From Bacteroidota bacterium (GTDB taxonomy: Bacteria; Bacteroidota; Bacteroidia; Chitinophagales; Chitinophagaceae), in NCBI GenBank assembly GCA_023411775.1, contig JAEYOL010000201.1, positions 1 through 10,520 of the forward strand: a stretch of 10,520 nt of DNA, read 5' to 3'. Under the pieces are notes generated by a model. The model was not told where the DNA came from and did not search any database. It was given only the letters and a program-made list of their open reading frames with translations. Shown piece after piece: positions 1-6,221 of the stretch. Positions within the stretch are counted from its first letter, which is position 1. Every line of letters starts with the position of its first letter. The translations under genes were made by a program, and so were the position numbers.

Positions 1-143
1 GGCATTTCGGCGCCTCTTATGATGTCAATACATCATCATTAAAAGCGGCTTCCAATTCAAGAGGTGGCGTAGAGATATCCCTCATTTATATAAAGAAGCC
101 AACCGATCCCAACGCCAAAAAAATGAATTGCCCGAAATTCTAG
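1..143 (+). CDS. PorP/SprF-family type IX secretion membrane protein, C-terminal end only
   Basis: Only the last 46 residues are in the window; the reading frame starts at base 3 and ends at TAG 141-143. The tail reads HFGASYDVNTSSLKAASNSR, then GGVEISLIYIKK, and ends MNCPKF. The pattern 'SYD-N-SSL-AASN-RGG-EISLIY' is the characteristic last beta-strand region of PorP/SprF proteins of Bacteroidota, outer-membrane proteins that work with type IX secretion and gliding-motility adhesins. The alternating polar and hydrophobic residues fit a C-terminal beta strand. The protein would be around 300 residues, so most of the gene lies to the left. These genes often sit next to large adhesin-like genes; that cannot be seen here. 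The family call is good, the specific partner unknown. Confidence 0.82.
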   Translation, partial: HFGASYDVNTSSLKAASNSRGGVEISLIYIKKPTDPNAKKMNCPKF

Positions 144-192
144 TGGATCACCGCGCTCATAATCTTACATACACCATCTAATAACCACCCAT

Positions 193-806
193 ATGTTGAA
201 ATCTGTATGCCTGTTTTTATCAGTTGTTATATTGTCTGCACTGCAACCAAGTCTTGCTCAAAACGATTCTACCCTATCGCAGCGTATAGCGAATGAATTT
301 TGTGTCGAATTTTCAAAGAAAGATTTTGACAAATTCAAAGGCTCAGAGCTGGAAATAGGCCTGATCGCCGTTCCGCTCATAGAGAAATATAAAAAAGACA
401 TTGAGAAAGAGTGGAACCTGGCTACGGAAAATGATGAAGATTATACAAAGATCAGTGAAAGGATTGGCAAAGAAGCCATGTTTGGATGCCCCAAATTCTC
501 GAGTTTATAAAAAACAACCTTGATGATTTCTCTGAAACTGATGAAGATGCGACGATCAAATCCATCGAAGGAACATTCCAGCGGCTGGATGAACAGGCAT
601 TTTCCACACTTGTGATCAAAACAAAAACCGGTAAGGACGAAAGGCTCTGGTGGCTGGGATACTTTGAAGGAGAGAGCGCCTTGAAATCTCCTGCCGCACT
701 TTCAAAAAAGAACCTCACCCTGAAATACGCCGACTTGGAAGTATATGATCCCAAGCTAAAAGAATACAGGACCATCAAAGTGATCAAGAAACTGGAAGTT
801 AAATAA
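193..806 (+). pseudogene. Small exported protein of unknown function, split by a -1 frameshift
   Basis: Two overlapping frames together look like one gene of about 204 residues. The 5' part (193-510, 105 aa) starts with a signal peptide: MLKS, a hydrophobic stretch, and a likely cleavage after PSLA. The 3' part (486-806, 106 aa) is a soluble domain with WWLGYF and a lysine/tyrosine-rich end (VYDPKLKEYRTIKVI). The first frame runs on for only six codons past the run CCCC (489-492) before TAA. Restoring one base in that run joins ...KEAMFGCP directly to QILEFIKNNLDD, giving a continuous helical region. The 3' part alone has no signal peptide and no convincing ribosome-binding site, so it is unlikely to be an independent gene. 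I do not recognise a named function; the joined layout resembles small secreted proteins common in Bacteroidota. The shift may be a real mutation or a sequencing error in a homopolymer; programmed slippage is less likely because AAA would re-pair as CAA. Confidence 0.68.
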
Positions 807-830
807 GCCGGACAATAAAAAGGCCGGGCT
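805..830 (+). terminator. Weak hairpin between convergent genes, possible terminator
   Basis: AGCCGG (806-811) can pair with CC-G-GGCT (824-830, one bulged G) around an A-rich 12-nt loop. It sits in the 28-bp gap between the stop of the small exported-protein gene and the stop of the convergent symporter gene, where a shared terminator would be expected. There is no U-run after the stem, so it is only a weak candidate. Confidence 0.3.
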
Positions 831-834
831 GGCT

Positions 835-2283
835 TTAGATCCACAATAACATCGGCAACAGGAACCATGCAAACAAGGTGATCAGAATCGCCGCCACGAT
901 ATTCATCACAAATCCTGCCTTTGTCATATCACTCAACCTGATATGACCACTTGCAAAGACGATCGCATTGGGTGGCGTACCCATCGGCAGCATGCTGGCA
1001 CAACTTGCCGCCAGCGTCATGGCGATACCCATCATCAGTGGGTTCATACCAATCGCGTCTGCCAGGGAAGAAACGACCGGCGCAAATACGATCACCTGCG
1101 CTACATTACTCATCACCTCGCTCAGGAACATCGTCACTAAAACCACGATCAGCAGCAAAATGAACTGGTTCCCCGCAAACTGCGAAAGCCATACACCAAG
1201 CTGTTGCATGAGTCCTGCATTCTCGAGTGCCGTGGCGAGTGAGATACCTCCACCAAACAAAAGCAGGATCCCCCATGCCATTTTTTTTGTATCGTCCCAT
1301 TCAAGTATCGAATCGGCATTTTCGCCCTTCGCGGGGCATATAAACAATGCGATGGCGCCTATCAATGCAATGATCGAATCATTCAACTTTACCAATGACT
1401 GACTCGCGTTGATAATATCTTTTGTGATCCACAAAGTAGCTGTTGCAATAAAGATCCCCAGCACTCTTTTCTCATTTACCGAAAATGGACCAAGTTCCGC
1501 GATCTCATCCCTGATCAACTGACGGGTGGCATGATCAGATTTTATCCGGTTGGGGAACAGCCATTTTACCATCACCCAATACAGGCTCGCCAGCAATAAT
1601 ACAGCCAGTGGTGTACATATCAGCATCCAGCTCAGGAAATCGACACTATAGTTATACTTTTTCTCGATGTACGCCACGTAGGCCACATTGGGTGGGGTGC
1701 CGATAATGGTGGCAATACCACCAATATTAGATGCATAAGCGATGGACAACATCAGCGTCAGGGAAAAATTTGTAATGTTGCCATCCCCTTTATTATTCTC
1801 CCGCATCACATGTATCACGGATAGCGCGATAGGAAACATCATCATGGTGGTGGCCGTATTACTTAGCCACATGCTCAGCAGCCCGGTTGAAAGTATAAAG
1901 CCCAACACAATTCTATTACCACTTGTACCAGTTATCCGGATGATGTTAAGCGCGATCCGGCGGTGAAGATTCCATTTCTCGATCGCCAGCCCCAGCATGA
2001 ACCCGCCCATAAATAAAAAAATAACCGGGTTGGCATATGGAGATGCGGCCGTTTCCATCGTTGAAATCTTCAGCAAAGGAAACAGTACCAGGGGTATCAG
2101 CGCCACCACTGGCATGGGCAGCGCCTCCGCCACCCACCAGGTGATCATCAATCCCGCCACCGCCAGCACTTTTGCCGCAGCAGCGTCTACATTAAAAGGA
2201 TTTACATAAAGGAGAAACAGCGAAACGGCTATACCCAACAACAGGGAAATAATCTTGAGTTTCGGCTTGGAAAAACTAAACAA
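835..2283 (-). CDS. SLC13/DASS-family anion:sodium symporter
   Basis: A 482-residue, highly hydrophobic protein with the two-fold repeat of the divalent anion:sodium symporters. Repeat 1 has SNTATT at 141-146 and GTPPN at 195-199; repeat 2 has SNVAQ at 392-396 and GTPPN at 435-439 inside ASMLPMGTPPNAIVF. The SNT/SNV pairs bind the carboxylates of substrate and the sodium ions in known members such as VcINDY. Length matches the family (about 450-500). It would import dicarboxylates (succinate, malate, fumarate) or possibly sulfate across the inner membrane; the sequence does not settle which. The start is TTG at 2283: an in-frame TGA lies seven codons upstream (2302-2304), and the first ATG is at residue 46, which would remove the first membrane helix. 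It lies on the same strand as the glycosylase gene, 236 bp downstream, probably with its own promoter. Confidence 0.9.
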   Translation of the reverse strand: MFSFSKPKLKIISLLLGIAVSLFLLYVNPFNVDAAAAKVLAVAGLMITWWVAEALPMPVVALIPLVLFPLLKISTMETAASPYANPVIFLFMGGFMLGLAIEKWNLHRRIALNIIRITGTSGNRIVLGFILSTGLLSMWLSNTATTMMMFPIALSVIHVMRENNKGDGNITNFSLTLMLSIAYASNIGGIATIIGTPPNVAYVAYIEKKYNYSVDFLSWMLICTPLAVLLLASLYWVMVKWLFPNRIKSDHATRQLIRDEIAELGPFSVNEKRVLGIFIATATLWITKDIINASQSLVKLNDSIIALIGAIALFICPAKGENADSILEWDDTKKMAWGILLLFGGGISLATALENAGLMQQLGVWLSQFAGNQFILLLIVVLVTMFLSEVMSNVAQVIVFAPVVSSLADAIGMNPLMMGIAMTLAASCASMLPMGTPPNAIVFASGHIRLSDMTKAGFVMNIVAAILITLFAWFLLPMLLWI

Positions 2284-2410
2284 ACGCTGCTGGTTTTTTT
2301 GTCAAGATACAATGTTAAGCGGAAAGTCAGTAGTCCGATTAATAAAAAATAAGGCGATAACACCAGTCTTATTATCCTCTAGCATTGAACAATATTCAAT
2401 CTGGGGAAAT

Positions 2411-2453
2411 CCTCCGTGTATTCCGTGTCTCCTCTGTGCCCTCCGTGTCCTCC
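2411..2453. repeat. Short-period CCTCCGTGT-type repeat array
   Basis: Four copies of a CCGTGT/CTGTGC core (starting at 2414, 2423, 2434 and 2443) alternate at 9 and 11 bp, a 20-bp period of just over two units. The two units 2411-2430 and 2431-2450 agree at 15 of 20 positions. On the minus strand it reads as purine-rich ACACGGAGG-like units. It sits in the 236-bp gap between the symporter and glycosylase genes. From memory, similar ACACGGAGG arrays occur between genes in several bacterial groups, sometimes near GxxExxY-family genes, but none is present here. Confidence 0.6.
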
Positions 2454-2519
2454 AACCCGCCCAGAGTACCATACAAATTGACAAGGCAACTTCAATCCTT
2501 ACTTGTTCAAGTACCATCT

Positions 2520-3125
2520 TCACCTCGGCCTTCCACTCACAAAAGGATTTCCCTTAACATAATATCGGTATGGTAATAACGCATCTTTACCCGCATAATC
2601 CACTCCAATACGAGGCGACCTGAAAATTTCCCCAGTACCATAACTAAATCCATCATCTGCCAGGAAAATACTCTTGCCCGTCAGAGCGGTACCGGTATCA
2701 ATGGTATGAATACCCAATGCTTTGGAAACATTACCCGGACCTCGTGTGAGCGTTTCATCAGGTTTGGGTTTGCCTGTACGTAATAACATATCCTGTATCC
2801 CCATCACGGGCTCGACACCACGGATCAGCACCGCATGTGGTGTTTCCCTCACATTCGTCACAACATTAAACAAATGATGGATACCATAGCACAGGTACAC
2901 ATATGCAAGGCCTCCATCCTTATACATAACTTCATTACGCGTTGTACGTCGTCCGCCAAATGCATGGGAGGCTTTATCCGGCGCTCCGGCATAAGCTTCA
3001 CACTCCACAATTCGCCCACCCGTTCTGATCCCGTCTTTATTTGTGATCAATAGCTTTCCAATTAGATCTTCCGCCACTTCGAGCACATTCTCCCGCCTGT
3101 AAAAATCAAGTTTAAGTTTCTTCAT
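2520..3125 (-). CDS. mpg: 3-methyladenine DNA glycosylase, AAG/MPG family
   Basis: A 201-residue monofunctional DNA glycosylase that removes alkylated purines (3-methyladenine, 7-methylguanine, hypoxanthine, ethenoadenine) to start base excision repair. Aligned by eye with human AAG, the active-site residues are all present: general-base Glu43 in ECEAY (human E125), Tyr45 intercalating residue (Y127), His54 (H136), Tyr77 in AYVY (Y159) and Asn87 (N169). GGRRTTRNEVMY at 57-68 and TRGPGNVSKALGI at 127-139 are further family blocks. The length fits bacterial members (about 190-210). ATG at 3125 gives the expected short N-terminus (MKKLKLDFYRRENVLEVAEDLIGK). It is divergent from the EI24-like gene across a 161-bp gap filled partly by a repeat array. 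No SOS-type or Ada-type site is apparent. Confidence 0.94.
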   Translation of the reverse strand: MKKLKLDFYRRENVLEVAEDLIGKLLITNKDGIRTGGRIVECEAYAGAPDKASHAFGGRRTTRNEVMYKDGGLAYVYLCYGIHHLFNVVTNVRETPHAVLIRGVEPVMGIQDMLLRTGKPKPDETLTRGPGNVSKALGIHTIDTGTALTGKSIFLADDGFSYGTGEIFRSPRIGVDYAGKDALLPYRYYVKGNPFVSGRPR

Positions 3126-3166
3126 CCTTCACAAACCCATTTTAGTATTATCTGGAACATTTCCAA

Positions 3167-3214
3167 ATCTCCACATCTCCACATTTTCACATCTCCACAT
3201 CTCCACATTTTTAT
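3167..3214. repeat. ATCTCCAC octamer array with 24-bp higher-order units
   Basis: Six back-to-back octamers: ATCTCCAC twice (3167-3182), ATTTTCAC (3183-3190), ATCTCCAC twice (3191-3206), ATTTTTAT (3207-3214). This makes two 24-bp units (3167-3190 and 3191-3214) that differ at only two bases. It lies between the divergent starts of the DNA glycosylase gene and the EI24-like gene and is not coding in any supported frame. Similar arrays are, from memory, scattered between genes in Chitinophagaceae genomes; the function is unknown. Confidence 0.75.
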
Positions 3215-3286
3215 GAGTGAAATTCCGCTAACAAATTCTCCCCTTCCTCCCCCTTATTCCATTATATTTACCATCAAAAATAAGTC

Positions 3287-4030
3287 TTGCTAAAAGAAAT
3301 TGTTATAAGCATCCAATCCTGGGGAGAAGCACATCGTTTCATTTCGCAACATAAGCTTTGGAAATGGGTTATCATTCCGGGATTGATCTATACGATTTTG
3401 TTTATCGCGGCGATGTATTTTTTTGGGCGCTCAGCTACGGCGGTGATCGAATATATTACCCATATACTGCAACTCAGCAGCTGGATACAAAAATTTGAAA
3501 ATAGCCTTGTCGGATTTTTGTTTACGCTTACCGGCATCATTCTCTGGCTGGTTCTCCTCCTGTTTTATTTTTCGTTTTTTAAATATATCTGCCTGATCAT
3601 TGGCTCTCCTGCTTTCGCTTACCTCAACCGCAAGACTGAACTGATACTCGAAGGCAGTGAAGAAGGACCTGGCTGGTCGGATATATCCGCCGAAGCAAGG
3701 CGCGGTATTTATATTGCCATGCGAAACTGTGCCTGGCAGACTTTGTACCTGTTCGGTTTTATTTTGCTGAGCCTTGTACCCATCGTGGGCTGGATCATTC
3801 CGCTGGTAGTGATTGTGCTGGAATGTTATTACTATGGTTTTTCTATGCTCGATTACGGTTTTGCGAGAAGCAAGTATAGCACAGCCCAAAGCGTGGAGTT
3901 TGTAGGACGACATAAAGGTCTGGCTATCGGCAATGGATTTTTGTTTTACCTCACGCATGTATTGATCATCTTTGCCCCGGCCTACGCCATTGTAGCCGCA
4001 ACACTCACTGTTCATAAAGTAAAAAGCTGA
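3287..4030 (+). CDS. EI24/CysZ-like inner-membrane protein
   Basis: A 247-residue membrane protein with hydrophobic segments around residues 27-46, 74-108 (long, probably two helices), 151-184 and 212-240. The motif SMLDYGFARSKYSTAQSVEF (186-205), followed by VGRHKG, resembles the EI24/CysZ family core, and SPAFAYLNRKTE (107-118) fits the connecting segment. CysZ imports sulfate in some proteobacteria, but most Bacteroidota members are uncharacterised and no sulfate-assimilation gene is nearby, so a transport role is only a possibility. The start is TTG at 3287; TAA in frame two codons upstream (3281-3283) rules out a longer form, and MLKEIVISIQSWGEAHRF is a plausible family N-terminus. The methyltransferase gene follows after 2 bp, so the two are very likely co-transcribed. 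The T-rich TATATTTA at 3263-3270 is a weak -7-like element. Confidence 0.78.
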   Translation: MLKEIVISIQSWGEAHRFISQHKLWKWVIIPGLIYTILFIAAMYFFGRSATAVIEYITHILQLSSWIQKFENSLVGFLFTLTGIILWLVLLLFYFSFFKYICLIIGSPAFAYLNRKTELILEGSEEGPGWSDISAEARRGIYIAMRNCAWQTLYLFGFILLSLVPIVGWIIPLVVIVLECYYYGFSMLDYGFARSKYSTAQSVEFVGRHKGLAIGNGFLFYLTHVLIIFAPAYAIVAATLTVHKVKS

Positions 4031-4032
4031 CC

Positions 4033-4740
4033 ATGCAGTCCGCCCGCGTTTTTCTCATCCCTTCATTACTCGACGAGCAGGGCCTACAGGCCATCCCTCC
4101 CTATATCGTCACCGCTGTGCAATCCTGCCAGGTATTTTTCGTGGAAAATGAAAGAACCGCCCGTCGATATTTAAAACTTTTATGGAAGGAAATCGTGATC
4201 GATAACTATGAATGGTATCCCATCCACAAAGCGGAGGAAGAGGCCATATCAGTTTTCCGTCAAAAACTGGCGGATGGAAAGACTATCGGGATCATCAGCG
4301 AGGCAGGTTGCCCCGGTGTGGCGGATCCCGGACAGGTGCTGGTGTCGGTGGCACAGTCGATGAATATTGGTGTCAAACCCCTGGTTGGTCCCAGTTCCAT
4401 CCTGCTGGCGCTGATGGCCAGCGGTATGAATGGCCAGCAATTTCGTTTTGTTGGTTACCTGCCCATCGATCAGTCACAGAGGGCACTTGCCATCAGGGAA
4501 TTGGAAACTGACTCAATAAAAAGAAATTCCACCCAGATTTTTATTGAAACACCTTACCGCAACAACCAGCTCCTTGAAGTCCTGCTCAAAACCTGCAAAC
4601 CGCAGACCCGGATTTGCCTGGCGGTAAATCTAACCGGGGAAAGGGAATGGATAAAGACTCAAACGGTTGCGGAGTGGAAAAAATCAAACACCGATATTCA
4701 TAAGCAACCCGCTATTTTCCTCCTGCTGGCAGTTCAATAA
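4033..4740 (+). CDS. RsmI-like SAM-dependent methyltransferase (tetrapyrrole methylase fold)
   Basis: A 235-residue protein with the tetrapyrrole/corrin methylase fold, closest in pattern to RsmI, which 2'-O-methylates C1402 of 16S rRNA. Recognisable blocks: EAGCPGVADPG at 90-100 (the RsmI 'AGTPxxSDPG' loop), VGPSSILLALMASG at 118-131, IETPYRNNQLLEVLL at 171-185, and AVNLTGEREW near 197. It departs from standard RsmI: the N-terminal glycine-rich motif (usually P-T-P-I-G-N-L) is replaced by IPSLLDEQG, the DPG loop has C-P in place of T-P, and it is roughly 40-50 residues shorter at the C-terminus. It may be a separate Bacteroidota subfamily rather than the genome's true RsmI. It starts 2 bp after the EI24-like gene, and its 3' end overlaps the convergent gene by 7 bp. 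Fold call is firm, substrate uncertain. Confidence 0.82.
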   Translation: MQSARVFLIPSLLDEQGLQAIPPYIVTAVQSCQVFFVENERTARRYLKLLWKEIVIDNYEWYPIHKAEEEAISVFRQKLADGKTIGIISEAGCPGVADPGQVLVSVAQSMNIGVKPLVGPSSILLALMASGMNGQQFRFVGYLPIDQSQRALAIRELETDSIKRNSTQIFIETPYRNNQLLEVLLKTCKPQTRICLAVNLTGEREWIKTQTVAEWKKSNTDIHKQPAIFLLLAVQ

Positions 4741-5162
4741 CCCCGCTCCGGATCACGCATGGAAATGATGCTGTCAACAATATACCGGGTATTGCCCCGC
4801 CATGGTACTACACCATTGTACTCTTTGTAATGCAGGTCAAATATTTTCCCACTGTTGACTTTTAGAATATCGAAGATCCTTTTATCCTTTATGGAGAATT
4901 CAAACTCATTTGACTGTATGGCGCCTACTGTCTTGCTCCGAATGCCTTCCTGGATCAGCTTCCCCTCGTAGGTTTTGAACAACTGGCCTTTCCGTACCGC
5001 GTAGTTCAGGTAACCTGATTTTACCCCGTCACTGGTATAAGGGTAATAAAACTTCCAATAGATATAGCCAACCAGGAAAAGTAGCAAAACAATAACAAAC
5101 GTTCGAAATACTTTTCTGAAACCGGAACCGCTCCGCCGGGTGGCTTTCGTTACTTCTTCCAT
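4734..5162 (-). CDS. Single-pass membrane protein of unknown function (142 aa)
   Basis: A basic N-terminal tail (TRRSGSGFRKVFR) precedes one hydrophobic helix (about residues 21-38), followed by a soluble domain with YAVRKGQLFKTYEGKLIQEG (54-73), SNEFEFSIKD (84-93) and LHYKEYNGVVPWRGNTRYIVD (110-130). This should be an N-in membrane-anchored protein with a periplasmic domain. I recognise the pattern as a small protein widespread in Bacteroidota, often carrying a misleading '6-phosphogluconate dehydrogenase' label; nothing in it looks like a dehydrogenase. ATG at 5162 is the natural start. The 3' end overlaps the methyltransferase gene by 7 bp, tail to tail. Divergent from the arginine operon across a 321-bp gap. 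Function unknown. Confidence 0.85.
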   Translation of the reverse strand: MEEVTKATRRSGSGFRKVFRTFVIVLLLFLVGYIYWKFYYPYTSDGVKSGYLNYAVRKGQLFKTYEGKLIQEGIRSKTVGAIQSNEFEFSIKDKRIFDILKVNSGKIFDLHYKEYNGVVPWRGNTRYIVDSIISMRDPERGY

Positions 5163-5184
5163 AAACAGTATTTATAACAAAAAA

Positions 5185-5219
5185 TTTGTGATGTCAATCA
5201 ATTTTAAATTATACATTTG
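5185..5219 (+). promoter_or_regulatory. Candidate Bacteroidota promoter of the arginine operon
   Basis: TACATTTG at 5212-5219 matches the Bacteroidota -7 element TAnnTTTG exactly. TTTG at 5185-5188 can serve as the -33 element, with a 23-bp spacer, at the long end of the usual range. Transcription would start near 5225, about 260 nt before the first gene of the operon. Confidence 0.5.
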
Positions 5220-5227
5220 TGCCTCAA

Positions 5228-5246
5228 TTTACAATTTGTTTGTAAA
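5228..5246. promoter_or_regulatory. Palindrome just downstream of the promoter, candidate operator
   Basis: TTTACAA (5228-5234) and TTGTAAA (5240-5246) are perfect 7-bp inverted arms around the 5-bp centre TTTGT. The site starts 9 bp after the -7 element, near the expected transcription start, where a repressor would block initiation. It does not match the E. coli-type ARG box well. A symmetric 19-bp site fits a dimeric helix-turn-helix regulator; its identity is not known. Confidence 0.4.
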
Positions 5247-5483
5247 CGTGAGTAACATTTTGACCCATACGAAGCAGAAGGCATTTCACGCACCCAACAC
5301 AAGTGGCGTGTATGCAGTAGGATATGATTTATTTACTTTCTGCCGCCCCTGCCCGACTGCCAGGTGGCCCCGACGCCGCCCTGCATGCTGACAGGACGAA
5401 CCCTTTACCACGGCCCCTGTCAGTGAAACTTTCTCCGCAAATAGCATCAGGACTGGTCATCCGCAATATTCAACTCTTTCAAA
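5247..5483 (+). promoter_or_regulatory. Structured 5' leader of the arginine operon
   Basis: The long gap before the operon contains three potential stem-loops in a row. SL1 (5281-5315): GCAT/ATGC and CACGC/GCGTG pair with a 2x1 internal loop and a 14-nt apical loop. SL2 (5363-5380): GGTGGC pairs with GCCGCC (one G-U) around the hexaloop CCCGAC. SL3 (5388-5423): CTGACAGG and CCTGTCAG are perfect 8-bp arms around a 20-nt loop. The segment 5341-5420 is clearly more GC-rich than the AT-rich promoter side. No U-run follows SL3, so it is not a classic terminator. I match it to no named riboswitch. A cis-regulatory leader is an inference from its length, structure and position; pairing was done by eye. 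Confidence 0.4.
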
Positions 5484-6206
5484 GTGGACAATCAATCGAT
5501 CATCATTCGGGTAGCTACCCAGGATGACAAAAAATATTCAACCATCATCACAGATGAGATGGAATCCTCGGCTAAAGCCCGTGGTACCGGCATCGCTAAA
5601 CGCAGCCCCGAGTACATCGAGAAAAAAATCGATGAAGGCAAAGCTGTAATTGCTGTCACGAAAAACGGCGATTGGGTAGGTTTTTGCTATATCGAAACCT
5701 GGAGTCACGGGGAGTATGTGGCCAACAGTGGCCTGATCGTTTCACCCGAACATCGTAAAAGCGGTGTGGCCAAGTCGATCAAGCAAAAAATATTCAACCT
5801 CTCCAGGCAAATGTATCCTAATGCCAAGATCTTCGGGCTTACCACAGGACTGGCTGTTATGAAGATCAACTCCGACCTGGGGTATGAGCCCGTCACTTAT
5901 TCTGAGCTCACGCAGGACGAAGCATTCTGGGCAGGTTGTAAAAGTTGCGTGAACTATGATATACTCATGAGTAAGGATCGGAAAAATTGCATGTGCACCG
6001 CGATGCTGTTTGATCCTAAAGATCATTACGAACCGGAGGAAACGAAACAATACTTTAAGGAAAACGCGAAAGGATTTGAACGCCTGCTTCGTTTCAAGCA
6101 GTGGAAGCTATTGCGCCCATTTATGAAAAAAGAAAAGAGCAATGGCAACAGCGGTGGTGGAAGTAGTAAGCTAAAAGCCTTGTTTCATCATTTTTTTAAT
6201 TTCTAA
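5484..6206 (+). CDS. GNAT acyltransferase, likely N-acylglutamate synthase of arginine synthesis
   Basis: A 240-residue GNAT-fold acyltransferase and first gene of the arginine operon. The acyl-CoA-binding motif is SPEHRKSGVAKSIKQ (87-101, RxxGxA type), preceded by a beta strand NSGLIV; MKINSDLGYEPV (126-137) is the usual C-terminal GNAT strand/helix. C-terminal to it is a Cys cluster: Cys152, Cys155, Cys169, Cys171 (CxxC-x13-CxC), a plausible metal site rare in GNAT enzymes. The last 25 residues are low complexity (NGNSGGGSSK) and basic. No argA or argJ is seen nearby, and the gene lies 15 bp before argG, so it most likely makes N-acetyl- or, given that Bacteroides use succinylated intermediates, N-succinylglutamate. 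The start is GTG 5484 (a stop lies in frame at 5442-5444; the next ATG is residue 26, inside conserved sequence). The GNAT fold is firm, the substrate inferred. Confidence 0.83.
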   Translation: MDNQSIIIRVATQDDKKYSTIITDEMESSAKARGTGIAKRSPEYIEKKIDEGKAVIAVTKNGDWVGFCYIETWSHGEYVANSGLIVSPEHRKSGVAKSIKQKIFNLSRQMYPNAKIFGLTTGLAVMKINSDLGYEPVTYSELTQDEAFWAGCKSCVNYDILMSKDRKNCMCTAMLFDPKDHYEPEETKQYFKENAKGFERLLRFKQWKLLRPFMKKEKSNGNSGGGSSKLKALFHHFFNF

Positions 6207-6221
6207 ATTTCTTTCTGATAC

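Noticed and set aside
131..504. Similar 15-bp stretches at 129-143 and 487-501 (both encode CPKF in one frame)
   Set aside because: 13 of 15 bases agree, but one is the end of the PorP/SprF gene and the other the frameshift site; too short to show duplication and probably chance.
452..868. Long open frame on the minus strand opposite the small exported-protein gene
   Set aside because: It is antisense to the better-supported signal-peptide gene and runs into the end of the symporter gene; its translation has no recognisable domain.
2500..2513. Palindrome TACTTG-TT-CAAGTA just after the glycosylase stop codon
   Set aside because: A 2-nt centre is too small for an RNA hairpin, there is no U-run, and an operator at the 3' end of a gene is unlikely; reported only as noticed.
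3167..3214. Possible CRISPR-like array
   Set aside because: The repeats are contiguous octamers without unique spacers, and there are no cas genes.
3431..4015. 194-codon open frame antisense to the EI24-like gene
   Set aside because: The plus-strand protein has clear membrane segments and family motifs; the antisense translation is compositionally odd and matches nothing.
4734..4740. 7-bp tail-to-tail overlap of the methyltransferase and membrane-protein genes
   Set aside because: Short convergent overlaps are common in compact genomes and both stops are well supported.
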